In this document: positions 17,867 through 26,468 of the stretch, in pieces
How positions within the stretch are numbered: position 1 is the first letter of the stretch
How the letters are laid out: each line of letters starts with the position of its first letter
Assembly (NCBI RefSeq): GCF_023347275.1
Contig: NZ_CP094468.1
Coordinates: forward strand, 2,108,001 to 2,172,000
Reading direction: 5' to 3'
DNA: 64,000 nt
Source: Faecalibacterium sp. I3-3-89
GTDB taxonomy: Bacteria > Bacillota > Clostridia > Oscillospirales > Ruminococcaceae
Program-made: the position numbers and the translations under genes
The notes under the pieces: generated by a model
Told to the model about the DNA's origin: nothing
Database searches by the model: none
Seen by the model: only the letters and a program-made list of their open reading frames with translations

Positions 17867-18872
17867 TTACTCTTGCGCTCTATCTATTACCATTCTCCAC
17901 CCGGATGTCTGCACCCGGATAACGGGACGGAAAAAGTCATAGTCATTGTGAATCTCGTTATCCTCCCGAACCTCCGGTTTACAGTGAGGGGGAACAGGGC
18001 AGAAAGCCAAGCAAAGGCCCCAACCCGCCGCAGATATTGCAGCCTCCGTCGCCACCGCAGGTGGTCAATGTTTTTCCGTCTACAAGTTCCTGCTGATAAG
18101 GGTCGTAGGCAATAGACAGGCCAAAGAAGTTGGGCTGCTCCATGTCGTATGGCTTACTCTGATCCTCCGGGCCTTCAAAGTGGTGCAGTTTCATCTTGCG
18201 GTCCAGCCCATCCCCCCAGGGAAACAGGGTACGGCATCCGCCCCCGCACAGATAGGCCCACTCATCCGGCGTGGGAAGGGTGGCTGTCAAATCCCACAAC
18301 AGGTATCGCCGAAACTCTGGGTAGGTCATGGGATGGCACAGCCACGCCTGCCAGCTATCGCCATTGCGCTTAAAGCGGACCGTTTGGTTGATTTCAACGC
18401 TTCGGCCATCCTTGCTGTCCAACTTCTGCAAGTTCTCCAGCCAATCGGGGCGGGCGGTGATGCGGGGATCGTTCATGGGTACGCTTTCCCAGCCGATCTC
18501 CTCCAGTTTTCTGCCTACGAACATGGGGCCGATGGTCACCTGGCGTACTGGGGTCATGCTCTGCCTGAGAAATTCCTCCGCAGAGCCCTCATATTCGATT
18601 TCCGCAAAAATATCCGCCAGTTCCTCTTGGTTGGCCTTGTCCATTCCTTGGACAAAGCTCTCCCAGCCAAGAATCACGGTATCGCCTGGGACAAAGACAA
18701 ACTCCCGGCCACCTTTTTCAAATAGGCCGGTGGTGCAGCTTTGTCCCCAGCGGGAAAAGGCGTATAGTTCCTTGAATGTCAAATGATAACGAGTCGCCAG
18801 CGTCTGCATCAGCCAGAGCTTATCGGACAGTTTCAATGTATCAAATTGTGGTCGAAATAAATTCTCGTTCAT
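17867..18872 (-). pseudogene. SUMF1/FGE-like protein, frameshifted near its C-terminus
   Basis: It starts at ATG 18872 (RBS AGAGG, 7 bp spacing). Residues 50-300 match the formylglycine-generating-enzyme/sulfatase-modifying fold: REFVFVPGDTVILGWE, LPTPDEWAYLCGGG, LFPWGDGLD and the LTTCGGDGGCNICGG loop. In the given sequence the frame ends at 17979 in CSPSL. Taking one base out of the G run at 17988-17992 continues into CSPHCKPEVRED and the expected family ending DYDFFRPVIRVQTSGWRMV, with a stop at 17867. So the last 40 residues are encoded but out of frame. SUMF1-fold proteins also occur as toxin-immunity or adaptor proteins; catalytic FGE cysteines are not convincingly conserved. Confidence 0.7.
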
Positions 18873-18885
18873 AACAAGACCTCTT

Positions 18886-19161
18886 TCAATTTGCTCCGGC
18901 AGACTGTGATTCCTTTTCCACAAGGCGAACCGCCTCCGTCAACAGCTTGGGGAGCTGATTCCTTTCTACTGTTTCATACTGCTGGACTGGATGCGTCCAA
19001 TCAAAATTTTGAATGATAGAAATGATGTATCTGTCCTGATACCAGCCCATATCCAGCAGAAAGCCGTTCGGATATTCCACTTGCAGCATATCTTCTTTTT
19101 GTGTGATATCCAGAAAGATGATCTTTCCAGTGCCAAAATCCATTCTGGACCAGCTTTGCAC
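18886..19161 (-). CDS. Small hypothetical protein
   Basis: About 91 residues from GTG 19161, which sits 9 bases after GGAGG. An upstream GTG at 19179 overlapping the previous stop (GTGA) is the alternative start. The core is strand-rich (GKIIFLDITQKEDMLQVEY, NGFLLDMGWYQDRYIISII) with a C-terminal helix (LPKLLTEAVRLVEKE), a compact alpha/beta fold. Family not recognised. It lies between two other array genes in one transcript. Confidence 0.5.
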   Translation of the reverse strand: MQSWSRMDFGTGKIIFLDITQKEDMLQVEYPNGFLLDMGWYQDRYIISIIQNFDWTHPVQQYETVERNQLPKLLTEAVRLVEKESQSAGAN

Positions 19162-19175
19162 AGCAAAATTCCTCC

Positions 19176-19877
19176 TCACGATTCTCCGAAATGCTCCAGA
19201 TATAACTCTCGCACGGAATGGGGGCCTACAAGAGTCTTTTTCTGTCGGCCATCCCAGGAATATACATGAATTTTGCCACCATCCCCAATGTACCGCTGTT
19301 CCTCAAAGGGTGCGGGAAAGGGGAAGCTTTCTACGATGCTCCAGTCAATCTTGGGCTTCAGCCCATCAAACTCCTCGCGCTTGAGCCTTTTGAAATTGAA
19401 CACCAAGGCCGCTCCAATTCCATCGAAAAGCAAATCTGTGTATTCTCTGGGGGTAATATTCTCGCTCACATTGGCAGCTTTGATGTCCACATTCAGAACC
19501 TTGTCGCCGCAGTTTGTCCATATTTTATTGGGAGAGAACCAGGTAGTCCGATCCTTGCCGCCTGCAAAGTCCTCGCGGAAATAGCTTCTGTTTGCGCTGT
19601 CCATCTCAACCCCTTCCCGAAGCAAGCCGTTGTATGGGGAAAGCGGAAAATATCGGTGTTTTGCCGGGTCAAACTGGTCAAACGAAATGTTCAACAGATA
19701 CCCATGCTTCTCACTGCGCATAAGCTTGTGTGGCTTCACAATGTTTTCTTCGATGAAACTCCAAATGTACTCGTCCACATGAATAGATACACGAGGGCGA
19801 CTGAATAATGTGATCTTGTAGTGATCCTCTCTGTCCATTCTCTCCGTATTGAACCAAATACGATAAATTTTAACCAT
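19176..19877 (-). CDS. Hypothetical immunity-array protein
   Basis: A 233-residue protein starting MVKIYRIWFNTERM at ATG 19877 behind GAGGGG. It has an N-terminal beta-alpha part (EDHYKITLFSRPRVSIHVDE), a middle with several aromatic loops and a C-terminal helix-strand region (YTDLLFDGIGAALVFNFKRL). The very end reads HVYSWDGRQKKTLVG. No family recognised. Soluble, no signal. It forms part of the same minus-strand transcript as its neighbours. Confidence 0.55.
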   Translation of the reverse strand: MVKIYRIWFNTERMDREDHYKITLFSRPRVSIHVDEYIWSFIEENIVKPHKLMRSEKHGYLLNISFDQFDPAKHRYFPLSPYNGLLREGVEMDSANRSYFREDFAGGKDRTTWFSPNKIWTNCGDKVLNVDIKAANVSENITPREYTDLLFDGIGAALVFNFKRLKREEFDGLKPKIDWSIVESFPFPAPFEEQRYIGDGGKIHVYSWDGRQKKTLVGPHSVRELYLEHFGES

Positions 19878-19923
19878 AGTTATCCCCTCGCGTAATTTCT
19901 GCCAACGACACTTCTGTTTCCGC

Positions 19924-20304
19924 CTAAAAAAGTAGTTCACCGAAAAACAGTCTAAGAACCACGGCAGATAATGTTTCAAGCTGTGGCTTGCTGAGAGGCG
20001 TGTAGTGAAGGACGATTTCTCCATACAACTCCGTATTGATGTGGTGTTCTTCCAGATACCGCAGAACCTTTCGGTTGTTCCGCACGATATTTAGACGAAA
20101 ACTGGTATTATCAAGGGCATATTCAAAACAGTCCGGGTCAATCAACTGGCCATTGGCTGGATCATTTATTTCCAAGCGGAGTGCGTCCGCGCCGGTCTTG
20201 CGGGAGAGTGTAAAGTAACCATCCTCCCATTCAAAGAACAGGCAGGACAGCCCTTTATCATTGTCCAGCTCCCAAGTCATTCTTTTTGAAAATAATTCCA
20301 TCAT
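19924..20304 (-). CDS. Hypothetical protein
   Basis: A 126-residue soluble protein with N-terminal strands (GLSCLFFEWEDGYFTLS) and a helical C-terminal half (KPQLETLSAVVLRLFFGEL). More AT-rich than the NADAR gene upstream, 6 bp away. It has no recognised family. Its size and place suggest an immunity protein. The first two codons are both Met (ATG ATG), so the start may be either. Confidence 0.5.
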   Translation of the reverse strand: MMELFSKRMTWELDNDKGLSCLFFEWEDGYFTLSRKTGADALRLEINDPANGQLIDPDCFEYALDNTSFRLNIVRNNRKVLRYLEEHHINTELYGEIVLHYTPLSKPQLETLSAVVLRLFFGELLF

Positions 20305-20310
20305 TTTACC

Positions 20311-21171
20311 TCAGACTGCGTTCCAGTCGCACAACATTTCATTCTGCGTGACCCGGCGCAGCTCGTCCCGTACCTCCATTAGAGCAAAGCCCAGCAGGTT
20401 TTGTCCCCGCCACTTTATGGGGTCCCGGGCCTCCGGGGAGCTGGCTGCGAGACGAATGCCCCAGATGTTATCATAAGGGCTGGCTTCCACCAGCACGCTG
20501 TCTCCGGTGGAGAGGAGAAAATCCCGCAGGTCGCGGTTCTGACTGAATTTGCACCAGTTGCCATTCAATACAATGGCGTATTTGAACTTGTCCCATACCT
20601 TCTGGTCAAACCCCCGCACCTTGCGGCCCAGGGCCTTGATCTGTTTCGGGTCGCTGCATTTCAAAATTTGCTCCCGAATCTCCTGATCGCCGAACAGTTC
20701 CGCCTTGCCTGCCATCATATACTGCTCCATACAAAGATAGGTATTGGTAACGGACCAGAAATCCTCCATCCACCACTGGCTGAGACAGCTTTTTGTCAGC
20801 TGGCCGTCCTCGGCAGGCTGATGGCCCCAGAACAGACACAGTTCCCGCTTTCTCCCCATGGAAAATTCCTGCTGGAGCCACTGGCGAGTGTACTTAGGGC
20901 TTCCTTCCGGCTGCCACGCATTCACCCAGAAATCCCCATGTTCCAGCACTTCGCTGCTATCTTCGTCATCCCACCAGCCCTTCCAGGTTACCGGCTCGGG
21001 AAAGAGGGTGCGGTATTCTGTCCGCTCATCCGGGGAGAGGGTGTCCAGCCAATCGCCAAATCGGTATATGTAATCCTCCCCATAGCCCATGCGCCAGCCA
21101 ATAGAGTATCGCTCGATTTCCCGGTGGGCCAGCCAAGGGGGAGGCATGATTTTCTTTTTCTGTAATGCCAT
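20311..21171 (-). CDS. NADAR-family protein (ADP-ribose-related hydrolase)
   Basis: A 286-residue protein. Residues 105-280 carry the NADAR/YbiA pattern: FWGHQP, LSQWWMEDF, YLCMEQYMMAGKAELFGD, DPKQIKALGRKVRGFD, NGNWCKFSQN, LLSTGDSVLVEASPYDNIWG and NLLGFALMEVR. NADAR proteins hydrolyse N-glycosidic bonds of ADP-ribose derivatives and can reverse ADP-ribosylation of guanine. Residues 1-100 are an extra Trp-rich domain. In an immunity array, a role against an ADP-ribosylating toxin is a sensible inference. It lies 11 bp after the DUF6892 gene. Confidence 0.8.
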   Translation of the reverse strand: MALQKKKIMPPPWLAHREIERYSIGWRMGYGEDYIYRFGDWLDTLSPDERTEYRTLFPEPVTWKGWWDDEDSSEVLEHGDFWVNAWQPEGSPKYTRQWLQQEFSMGRKRELCLFWGHQPAEDGQLTKSCLSQWWMEDFWSVTNTYLCMEQYMMAGKAELFGDQEIREQILKCSDPKQIKALGRKVRGFDQKVWDKFKYAIVLNGNWCKFSQNRDLRDFLLSTGDSVLVEASPYDNIWGIRLAASSPEARDPIKWRGQNLLGFALMEVRDELRRVTQNEMLCDWNAV

Positions 21172-21182
21172 ATCGTTTCACC

Positions 21183-23615
21183 TCACAACATTTCTGCCTC
21201 AATTCCGCACCGTTCCAGAACCGGCAGCACCTGTTCCGGCTTGGAGGACATGAGGGTAATGTGTTTGAGATTGGGGAACTGGCGCAGCTCCGCCTCGGTA
21301 ATGGTGTTGAGATCAAAGGCTCCGTCCTCGCCATCCCAGAAGGGACAGAGCTGGGTATAGATCTCGCTGCCGCCATCCATCTCGATCTCCGTCACCTCCG
21401 GGGCCAGCCGCGCCGGGACCGGGTATTTCTCCAGCCACTTCCGAATCTCTGGGATGGGTTCATACCCTTCTGCGTCAATGTCGATTTTGCGGCGGCTATA
21501 CTCTCTGGCAAACTTATGGGCATCCAGTTTAGGAGCCAGTAAGCCTTTCTCGTACATCAGGACTTCCATGACCGCCAGCTTGAAGTTGAAGCTGGTAAAG
21601 GTGAGCACTGGCTCAGTCGGCTTGGATAACTTGTATTTCTGCGCTTTCGCCGTCTTTTTCTCTGGCTCTTTCCAACTGATTTGCACCATGGCGGAGAGGG
21701 CCTCCAGCTGCTTTCTGCGCTCTGCCTGCTCCTCTGGAACGGGACCCGGCAAGCGGGTATAAACGGTAAAGCCGCCTAATTTGAGGGTATGGGCAAAGCC
21801 AGCGAAATCCTTCCATTTGGCTTCCCGATAATCTTTGGAGCCGATCCAAACTGCCCCGTCAAATGGCTGCCGGACCGCATACTCTCCCTGCTCAGCTACC
21901 CGGACGCCAATGGTTTTGATGGTCTGTTCATCTTCATCCAACCAGCCCTGGAGTCCAAGCTCGTCCCACAAAGCAAGGGCCTGGGTATAGGGACTCTCCT
22001 GGCCTGTGATGGGGCTTTTCCGTGTTCCATTTTGCAGGACGATGCGGGCTGGCCCCAGCTTTTCCGCCAGCTGCGAAAGGGTAAACGGCGGCGTAAATAC
22101 CGACCCCAGAATGGTCAGGCTGTCTTTTTTGAGCACGATTTTTCGCTCTGTGGCCTTGGGCGGTAGGAAGATGGGCAGATTCGGGTACATTTCTTTGTAC
22201 TCCCGCCATTCCAGCTTTTTGGGCTTGTTTGCCGTCCGCAGGAAGCCCCAGAAGTCGATGGGATAACGAAATACCGGCCCAACCCTATCCCGCCGGGTGA
22301 CGATGACCACTGTGCCATCGGTGAGTATTCCAATGTGCTGCATTTTCTCCCCGCCGAACATTCCCGGACGGATACGCAGCACTTCACGGGTGTTCCTATT
22401 GATGAGCTGGGCAAAGTCATCGGAAAGAATCTCGCCGTTTCCCTGCACCAGCAGCCAGTCCCCGGTAAACCAGCGTAGTTTCAGCCCCTCGCCCATTCCG
22501 GGCAGGGAGGCGATGCGGCACCGCCCGGTGTCCATGTCCAGTTCCAGCAGGCATTCTTCCATCCGCCCCTTGCCACTGACTGCGTGGATCATGGTAATGC
22601 GGCCTGTGCCGGGAACGGGAACGGCCTCGGAGAGATGGTCGTATCCATCCAGAGAGAAGGTGTGTTTTGTTACCTTGCCGTTTTCCCAGCGGTAAATCTG
22701 CCCCTTGTACCACTCGTTGGAAAAGTAGACCCGGCCCAGACCGTCTGTCGTAATGCCGCAATGGTATTTGGTGCTCCATCCATCTTCCGGCAGAGTCCAG
22801 TTTTTCACATCCTGGCAGGCGCCCCGGTCTGTCAGTTCAATCCGTGTAGCGTTGGTGGGATCACCCACCCAGAGGGAATGGTCAGCCCAGCACAGGGTCT
22901 GGGGTGGACCGTCATATCCAATGGGGGACGGTTCGGCCCAGTTAAGCGTGGCTGGATTCTTGCTCAGTAATGCCCGGCCAATCGTCCCGCTGCCAGCGGC
23001 CCTTGATGCAGCATATAGTTCATGTTCCGGGGAATAGGTAAGGCACCCAAGGTGCGGCAAACTGTGGGCGCGGGTCACCTGGGGTGGACGCTGGCGCAGA
23101 TCGGCCACACAGCCGTTTTTCCATTCTTCTGCATCCTGGTTTTTCCATTCGCCCGCCGCAAAATCACCCGCCAGGGAGTTGAAGAAATAATCGTACTCAT
23201 CCTGAAGTATGTATTCCTCGCAGGGCATCAGCTTCCCAGGGTCCTGCTCCTTGGCATGGTCGCCCCATTTTCGCCCTTGCTGTTTCATCAGGTGGCAATA
23301 TTGCCCCTGCTTTTTGCAGTAGCGTTCCCATTCGTTGCGTTCTTCTTCTGGGATCAAGGCAAACAGATACTCGTCCTCATCGTCCAGGTTATACAACGCC
23401 CAGCCGAAGGCAGAGAGTTCCTGCCCCAAGGCCGCCGCTCCTTTTTCATGGGGCAATTTCATATATTGGATGCCGATAGCGTCAAAGCGTTCATCCAGCA
23501 GCGCCGGGACCTGTGCGCCCCATTTCCCTCGAAGTTCCGCCAGAGTGTCCTGTACGGCTCCGTCAAATTTTAGAATGTCCAGCGCATCGGATATGATTTG
23601 TGCCCAGTCTGGCAT
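21183..23615 (-). CDS. Beta-propeller, DUF7738 and DUF6892 fusion protein
   Basis: An 810-residue soluble protein in three parts. Residues 1-180 are a helical acidic region. Residues 180-470 are propeller-like, with repeated Gly/Trp motifs (LCWADHSLWVGDPTNAT, GLGRVYFSNEWYKGQIYRW). Residues 500-640 read as a DUF7738-type domain (IVLKKDSLTILGS, PPFTLSQLAEKLG, LWDELGLQGW). Residues 670-800 are DUF6892 (FNFKLAVMEVLMYEKGLLAP, GGSEIYTQLCPFWDGED). DUF6892 is frequent among immunity genes. It is the second largest protein of the array. Domain names are from recognised pattern, not from a search. Confidence 0.6.
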   Translation of the reverse strand: MPDWAQIISDALDILKFDGAVQDTLAELRGKWGAQVPALLDERFDAIGIQYMKLPHEKGAAALGQELSAFGWALYNLDDEDEYLFALIPEEERNEWERYCKKQGQYCHLMKQQGRKWGDHAKEQDPGKLMPCEEYILQDEYDYFFNSLAGDFAAGEWKNQDAEEWKNGCVADLRQRPPQVTRAHSLPHLGCLTYSPEHELYAASRAAGSGTIGRALLSKNPATLNWAEPSPIGYDGPPQTLCWADHSLWVGDPTNATRIELTDRGACQDVKNWTLPEDGWSTKYHCGITTDGLGRVYFSNEWYKGQIYRWENGKVTKHTFSLDGYDHLSEAVPVPGTGRITMIHAVSGKGRMEECLLELDMDTGRCRIASLPGMGEGLKLRWFTGDWLLVQGNGEILSDDFAQLINRNTREVLRIRPGMFGGEKMQHIGILTDGTVVIVTRRDRVGPVFRYPIDFWGFLRTANKPKKLEWREYKEMYPNLPIFLPPKATERKIVLKKDSLTILGSVFTPPFTLSQLAEKLGPARIVLQNGTRKSPITGQESPYTQALALWDELGLQGWLDEDEQTIKTIGVRVAEQGEYAVRQPFDGAVWIGSKDYREAKWKDFAGFAHTLKLGGFTVYTRLPGPVPEEQAERRKQLEALSAMVQISWKEPEKKTAKAQKYKLSKPTEPVLTFTSFNFKLAVMEVLMYEKGLLAPKLDAHKFAREYSRRKIDIDAEGYEPIPEIRKWLEKYPVPARLAPEVTEIEMDGGSEIYTQLCPFWDGEDGAFDLNTITEAELRQFPNLKHITLMSSKPEQVLPVLERCGIEAEML

Positions 23616-23638
23616 GAAAGTACCCCCTTTTTAGTGCC

Positions 23639-24313
23639 TCAAAGTTTGCTGCTCAGCCGCTTGACTGGCGCAGACATTACATCTGGAAAATGCTTACACA
23701 GAATCTCTGTGAATAAGGTCATTGCAAGAAACGGCTTGAGATTACCTGCTGCAATCTCAAAATATTGAGAATAGCCCCAATCCAACTCATCTTCTCCGCA
23801 CCAAAAGTTGAGAAGTTCTGCCCCCAGATCCATCCGCTGACTGGATAGGGATTTCCATGGAATCTGTGACCGCAGATACTCCTGAACCTCTCTGAGCTGT
23901 TCTGCGGCAATGCGCTGATGGGCATAATCCCACACATTCTTGAAATAGGTATCCAGTTCTACATAGCCAGAAAAGAGGATGCCGCAATCAATCTTGGAAA
24001 ATATCTCCATCATACAAAGGATGCGCCGCCGGTGAAAAGCCTCCATTTCCCGTTCCAAGGCCTCAGCCTGAATCATTTCGTGTTTCTCTATACAGGCATA
24101 AGCTTCATTTTCTGGTATCTGGAACGCTTCATCTACTTTTTTGGCTATGGTAAACATCTGGATTTCATCGGCATTCTTGCGCTTGCGTAGGTCATTCCAA
24201 CTGCCTCGCTCCCATTTATCCTCTTTTGAATAACAAGCAGAGCATATCGCCTGTGCCGGGTCAATTTCTCTCGTCAAACAGTAAGGACAAAGAATTTTCG
24301 CATTCTCACACAA
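23639..24313 (-). CDS. Zn-ribbon N-terminal hypothetical protein
   Basis: A 224-residue protein that opens with a four-cysteine zinc ribbon (CPYCLTREIDPAQAICSACY) and continues as a long, mostly helical region with many Glu, Gln and Arg. Its base composition is lower in GC than DUF6892 upstream. Family unknown. The zinc ribbon suggests a structural knuckle, as in several other proteins of this array (CbrC, 30740-31018, 31080-32195). Confidence 0.55.
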   Translation of the reverse strand: MCENAKILCPYCLTREIDPAQAICSACYSKEDKWERGSWNDLRKRKNADEIQMFTIAKKVDEAFQIPENEAYACIEKHEMIQAEALEREMEAFHRRRILCMMEIFSKIDCGILFSGYVELDTYFKNVWDYAHQRIAAEQLREVQEYLRSQIPWKSLSSQRMDLGAELLNFWCGEDELDWGYSQYFEIAAGNLKPFLAMTLFTEILCKHFPDVMSAPVKRLSSKL

Positions 24314-24332
24314 TCTGATCGGCTCCTTTATA

Positions 24333-24797
24333 TTATTCCATGTCCGCTTCTATTTCTTCCGCTTCCGACAAGCCATATACATCCGTTGGCGTATCCCCTG
24401 AAAACTCAACCATAAGTCCAAATGGCTCCCCCACAGGAAGGGTACAAATCTCAAAGTGCAGGCCCCATTCTGTCTCATCATAAAACAGAAATTGCGGCTG
24501 CTCGGCGGGAATCTCCGTTTCAGGGAATGGAGCGCGCTGCAATCCAAACTTCTCAGGGCTTTTACCAATCTGCGCCTGAATCTCATGCTCCGCTTTTGAA
24601 AGATACTCCCGCCAGTTTTGAAGCACAGAACGGATAAAATCCAGGTTTGCCGACCGGAGTTCAGATGTGTTCAAAATAATGGAAAACAGGATCTCTGTGT
24701 CTGCGATTCTTCCAGTCCAGCAGTGGATGGTCCCTGGTCCTTTCTGAAAGGTCAGTGCTCCCAATCCCAAATCGGAATGTTCAAAAAACTGTTCCAT
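24333..24797 (-). CDS. Hypothetical immunity-array protein
   Basis: A 154-residue acidic soluble protein. The N-terminal half has strands (GALTFQKGPGTIHCWTGRI) and a helix (RSANLDFIRSVLQNWREYL); the C-terminal half reads QFLFYDETEWGLHFEICTLP and then a very acidic tail. No family recognised. Located 20-25 bp from neighbours in the array transcript. Confidence 0.5.
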   Translation of the reverse strand: MEQFFEHSDLGLGALTFQKGPGTIHCWTGRIADTEILFSIILNTSELRSANLDFIRSVLQNWREYLSKAEHEIQAQIGKSPEKFGLQRAPFPETEIPAEQPQFLFYDETEWGLHFEICTLPVGEPFGLMVEFSGDTPTDVYGLSEAEEIEADME

Positions 24798-24821
24798 ATC
24801 ATTCTTGCCCCAATCCCCAGG

Positions 24822-25592
24822 TTACAGCGACAGCCATGTGGTCAAAACACTAATTTCCTCCCACAGCAATGCGGATTTCCCAGCGGCGGCAAAGGCTTTT
24901 TGGACACCGCCATAGCGCCGCTCGGAGCGATCCGCCAGCTGGAGCGCGGCTGCCTCCAGATTGGGAATCGCCATCACAGCATCTGCCAGCGCCTTGGCGG
25001 AGAGTTTATCCGCAATCAGAGAGGCGGCAAAGTAGCGCAGATAGCTGTGAGAGAGGGCGGACAGATCGCTGAGTTTATGCAGCTCATAGAGTTTCAGGGC
25101 ATAAAGAGCTGGAAGCCTATCCAATTCCGGAAGAACCTGAACAACGGGGAGCGACTGGAGATAGAGTTTCTGAAGCCGGGTCGCCGGAGTCAGGAAAGGG
25201 GTGAGATCTTCCGTTTTCCGCATTTCCTCCAAATGGAGATAGGTAATGCTGGTGAGAAGTGGGGTGATGTCGCCATTCTTTTCCCCACGCAGGTGGAGAA
25301 CACGCAGGCTGGGGAGAGAAACATTGTCCCAGGAAACAGGGGCCGACAGCCATAGGGACAGTGTACGAAGCTGCTTTAGCTCGGAGAGAACTTCTACACC
25401 CTCACATTTTTCCATTAGGGTCAGTTCCTCCAGATTGGGATAATCTCGCAGGAAGGACAGATTCACCTTCCGCTCTCCCGTCACAGACAGACACCGTACC
25501 GCATCTGTTTTTAGTCCATTCAGATCAATCTTTTCTCCGCCGCGCCAGAAAACTGCGGTGCTAAGAGGGAACTCTATTTTTATAAAAATCAC
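24822..25592 (-). CDS. Leucine-rich repeat protein
   Basis: A 256-residue protein built of about eight irregular leucine-rich repeats (NLEELTLMEKCEGVEVLSEL, QLRTLSLWLSAPVSW, SLRVLHLRGEKNGDITPL, RLQKLYLQSLP), followed by a helical C-terminus. No signal or membrane segment, so cytoplasmic. The start is the GTG at 25592 overlapping the stop of DUF5713 by GTGA, indicating translational coupling. LRR proteins of this type occur in orphan immunity arrays; the binding partner is unknown. Confidence 0.65.
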   Translation of the reverse strand: MIFIKIEFPLSTAVFWRGGEKIDLNGLKTDAVRCLSVTGERKVNLSFLRDYPNLEELTLMEKCEGVEVLSELKQLRTLSLWLSAPVSWDNVSLPSLRVLHLRGEKNGDITPLLTSITYLHLEEMRKTEDLTPFLTPATRLQKLYLQSLPVVQVLPELDRLPALYALKLYELHKLSDLSALSHSYLRYFAASLIADKLSAKALADAVMAIPNLEAAALQLADRSERRYGGVQKAFAAAGKSALLWEEISVLTTWLSL

Positions 25593-25915
25593 CAGTCCCG
25601 TTCTCGGATAGCCTCCTCCATGTCAATCGGGATGCCGAACCACTCCAGAATGTAGGCCACGGTAACTCCGATACAATCCCGGGCCACCGTTTCGATCTCG
25701 CTGTCGTTCTCGTCAAACTCCTCCTGGAGATCATTGATGCCGCAGACCGCCTCGTCCAGCGTTTCCTGCACCACTTCGGTGTCGGTTTCGCCACTCTCCA
25801 GCAGGGCGATGACCTTCTGAAGCTCGTCCTTTACCTTGTCCACCAGAAAAGCAGGATAGTAATCGTCCTGATACATCTCGTCCAGCAGCTTGTAATTGGG
25901 GTCAAATGCTTTCAT
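25589..25915 (-). CDS. DUF5713 family protein
   Basis: A 108-residue acidic helical protein matching DUF5713: LLDEMYQDDYYPAFLVDKVK at the start, EFDENDSEIETVARDCIGVT in the middle and the closing EEAIRERDW. DUF5713 proteins appear beside toxin and immunity genes in many Firmicutes. Usual full length. It overlaps the LRR gene downstream by four bases. The mechanism is not known. Confidence 0.75.
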   Translation of the reverse strand: MKAFDPNYKLLDEMYQDDYYPAFLVDKVKDELQKVIALLESGETDTEVVQETLDEAVCGINDLQEEFDENDSEIETVARDCIGVTVAYILEWFGIPIDMEEAIRERDW

Positions 25916-25951
25916 AGGGATTGCTCCTTTCCTCGTGTATGTCAGTCACGC

Positions 25952-26455
25952 TCAGCTCTCATGTGTGATACAGAAAATCTCCTTGTTCAAATCAAAGTAG
26001 ATTACCATCAGTTCGTCGGTAATCTCCGGGTTAAAGGACAGATCCAGAATGAAAACTTGCTGGTTCATCTCGCTATCCACCAGACTGCCGAACCGCTTGA
26101 GCTTCAAAAAGTCAACCATCTCAGCAAAGGACAGTTTGGCTGGGTCGGTTCCCGGAAAAAGTTCCGCCACAATATCCGGGCCTACATCGTCCCGATGGAA
26201 CTCCATGAAAAATGTCACAACGCTATGGTAGCGGCTGTCCTCGTCTGCCAGCGCCGCTTTGATGGCGGCTTTGGCCTTCTCCGCCAATTTCTCCGCCTCA
26301 TCCAGCATTTCTCCCACCGCATCCATGACAGCAGGATCGCCGGTCAGTTCTTCCTCTACATCGAAGATAAAGGGTAGTCCCGATTCCTCGGGAAAGTTGA
26401 AGATTTCCTCACCGGGTGTATATGTAAAATCAATGCGTTTACAGCTCAGTTTCAT
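25952..26455 (-). CDS. DUF2004 family protein
   Basis: A 167-residue protein from ATG 26455 (RBS GGAGG, 8 bp). Central helix AEKLAEKAKAAIKAALADED is followed by RYHSVVTFFMEFH and the C-terminal strand pair QQVFILDLSFNPEITDELMV and YFDLNKEIFCITHES, which is the DUF2004 signature. Soluble and acidic. It is a frequent immunity-array member. Gap to the DUF2262 gene upstream is 13 bp. Confidence 0.65.
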   Translation of the reverse strand: MKLSCKRIDFTYTPGEEIFNFPEESGLPFIFDVEEELTGDPAVMDAVGEMLDEAEKLAEKAKAAIKAALADEDSRYHSVVTFFMEFHRDDVGPDIVAELFPGTDPAKLSFAEMVDFLKLKRFGSLVDSEMNQQVFILDLSFNPEITDELMVIYFDLNKEIFCITHES

Positions 26456-26468
26456 AATGTTATCCTCC

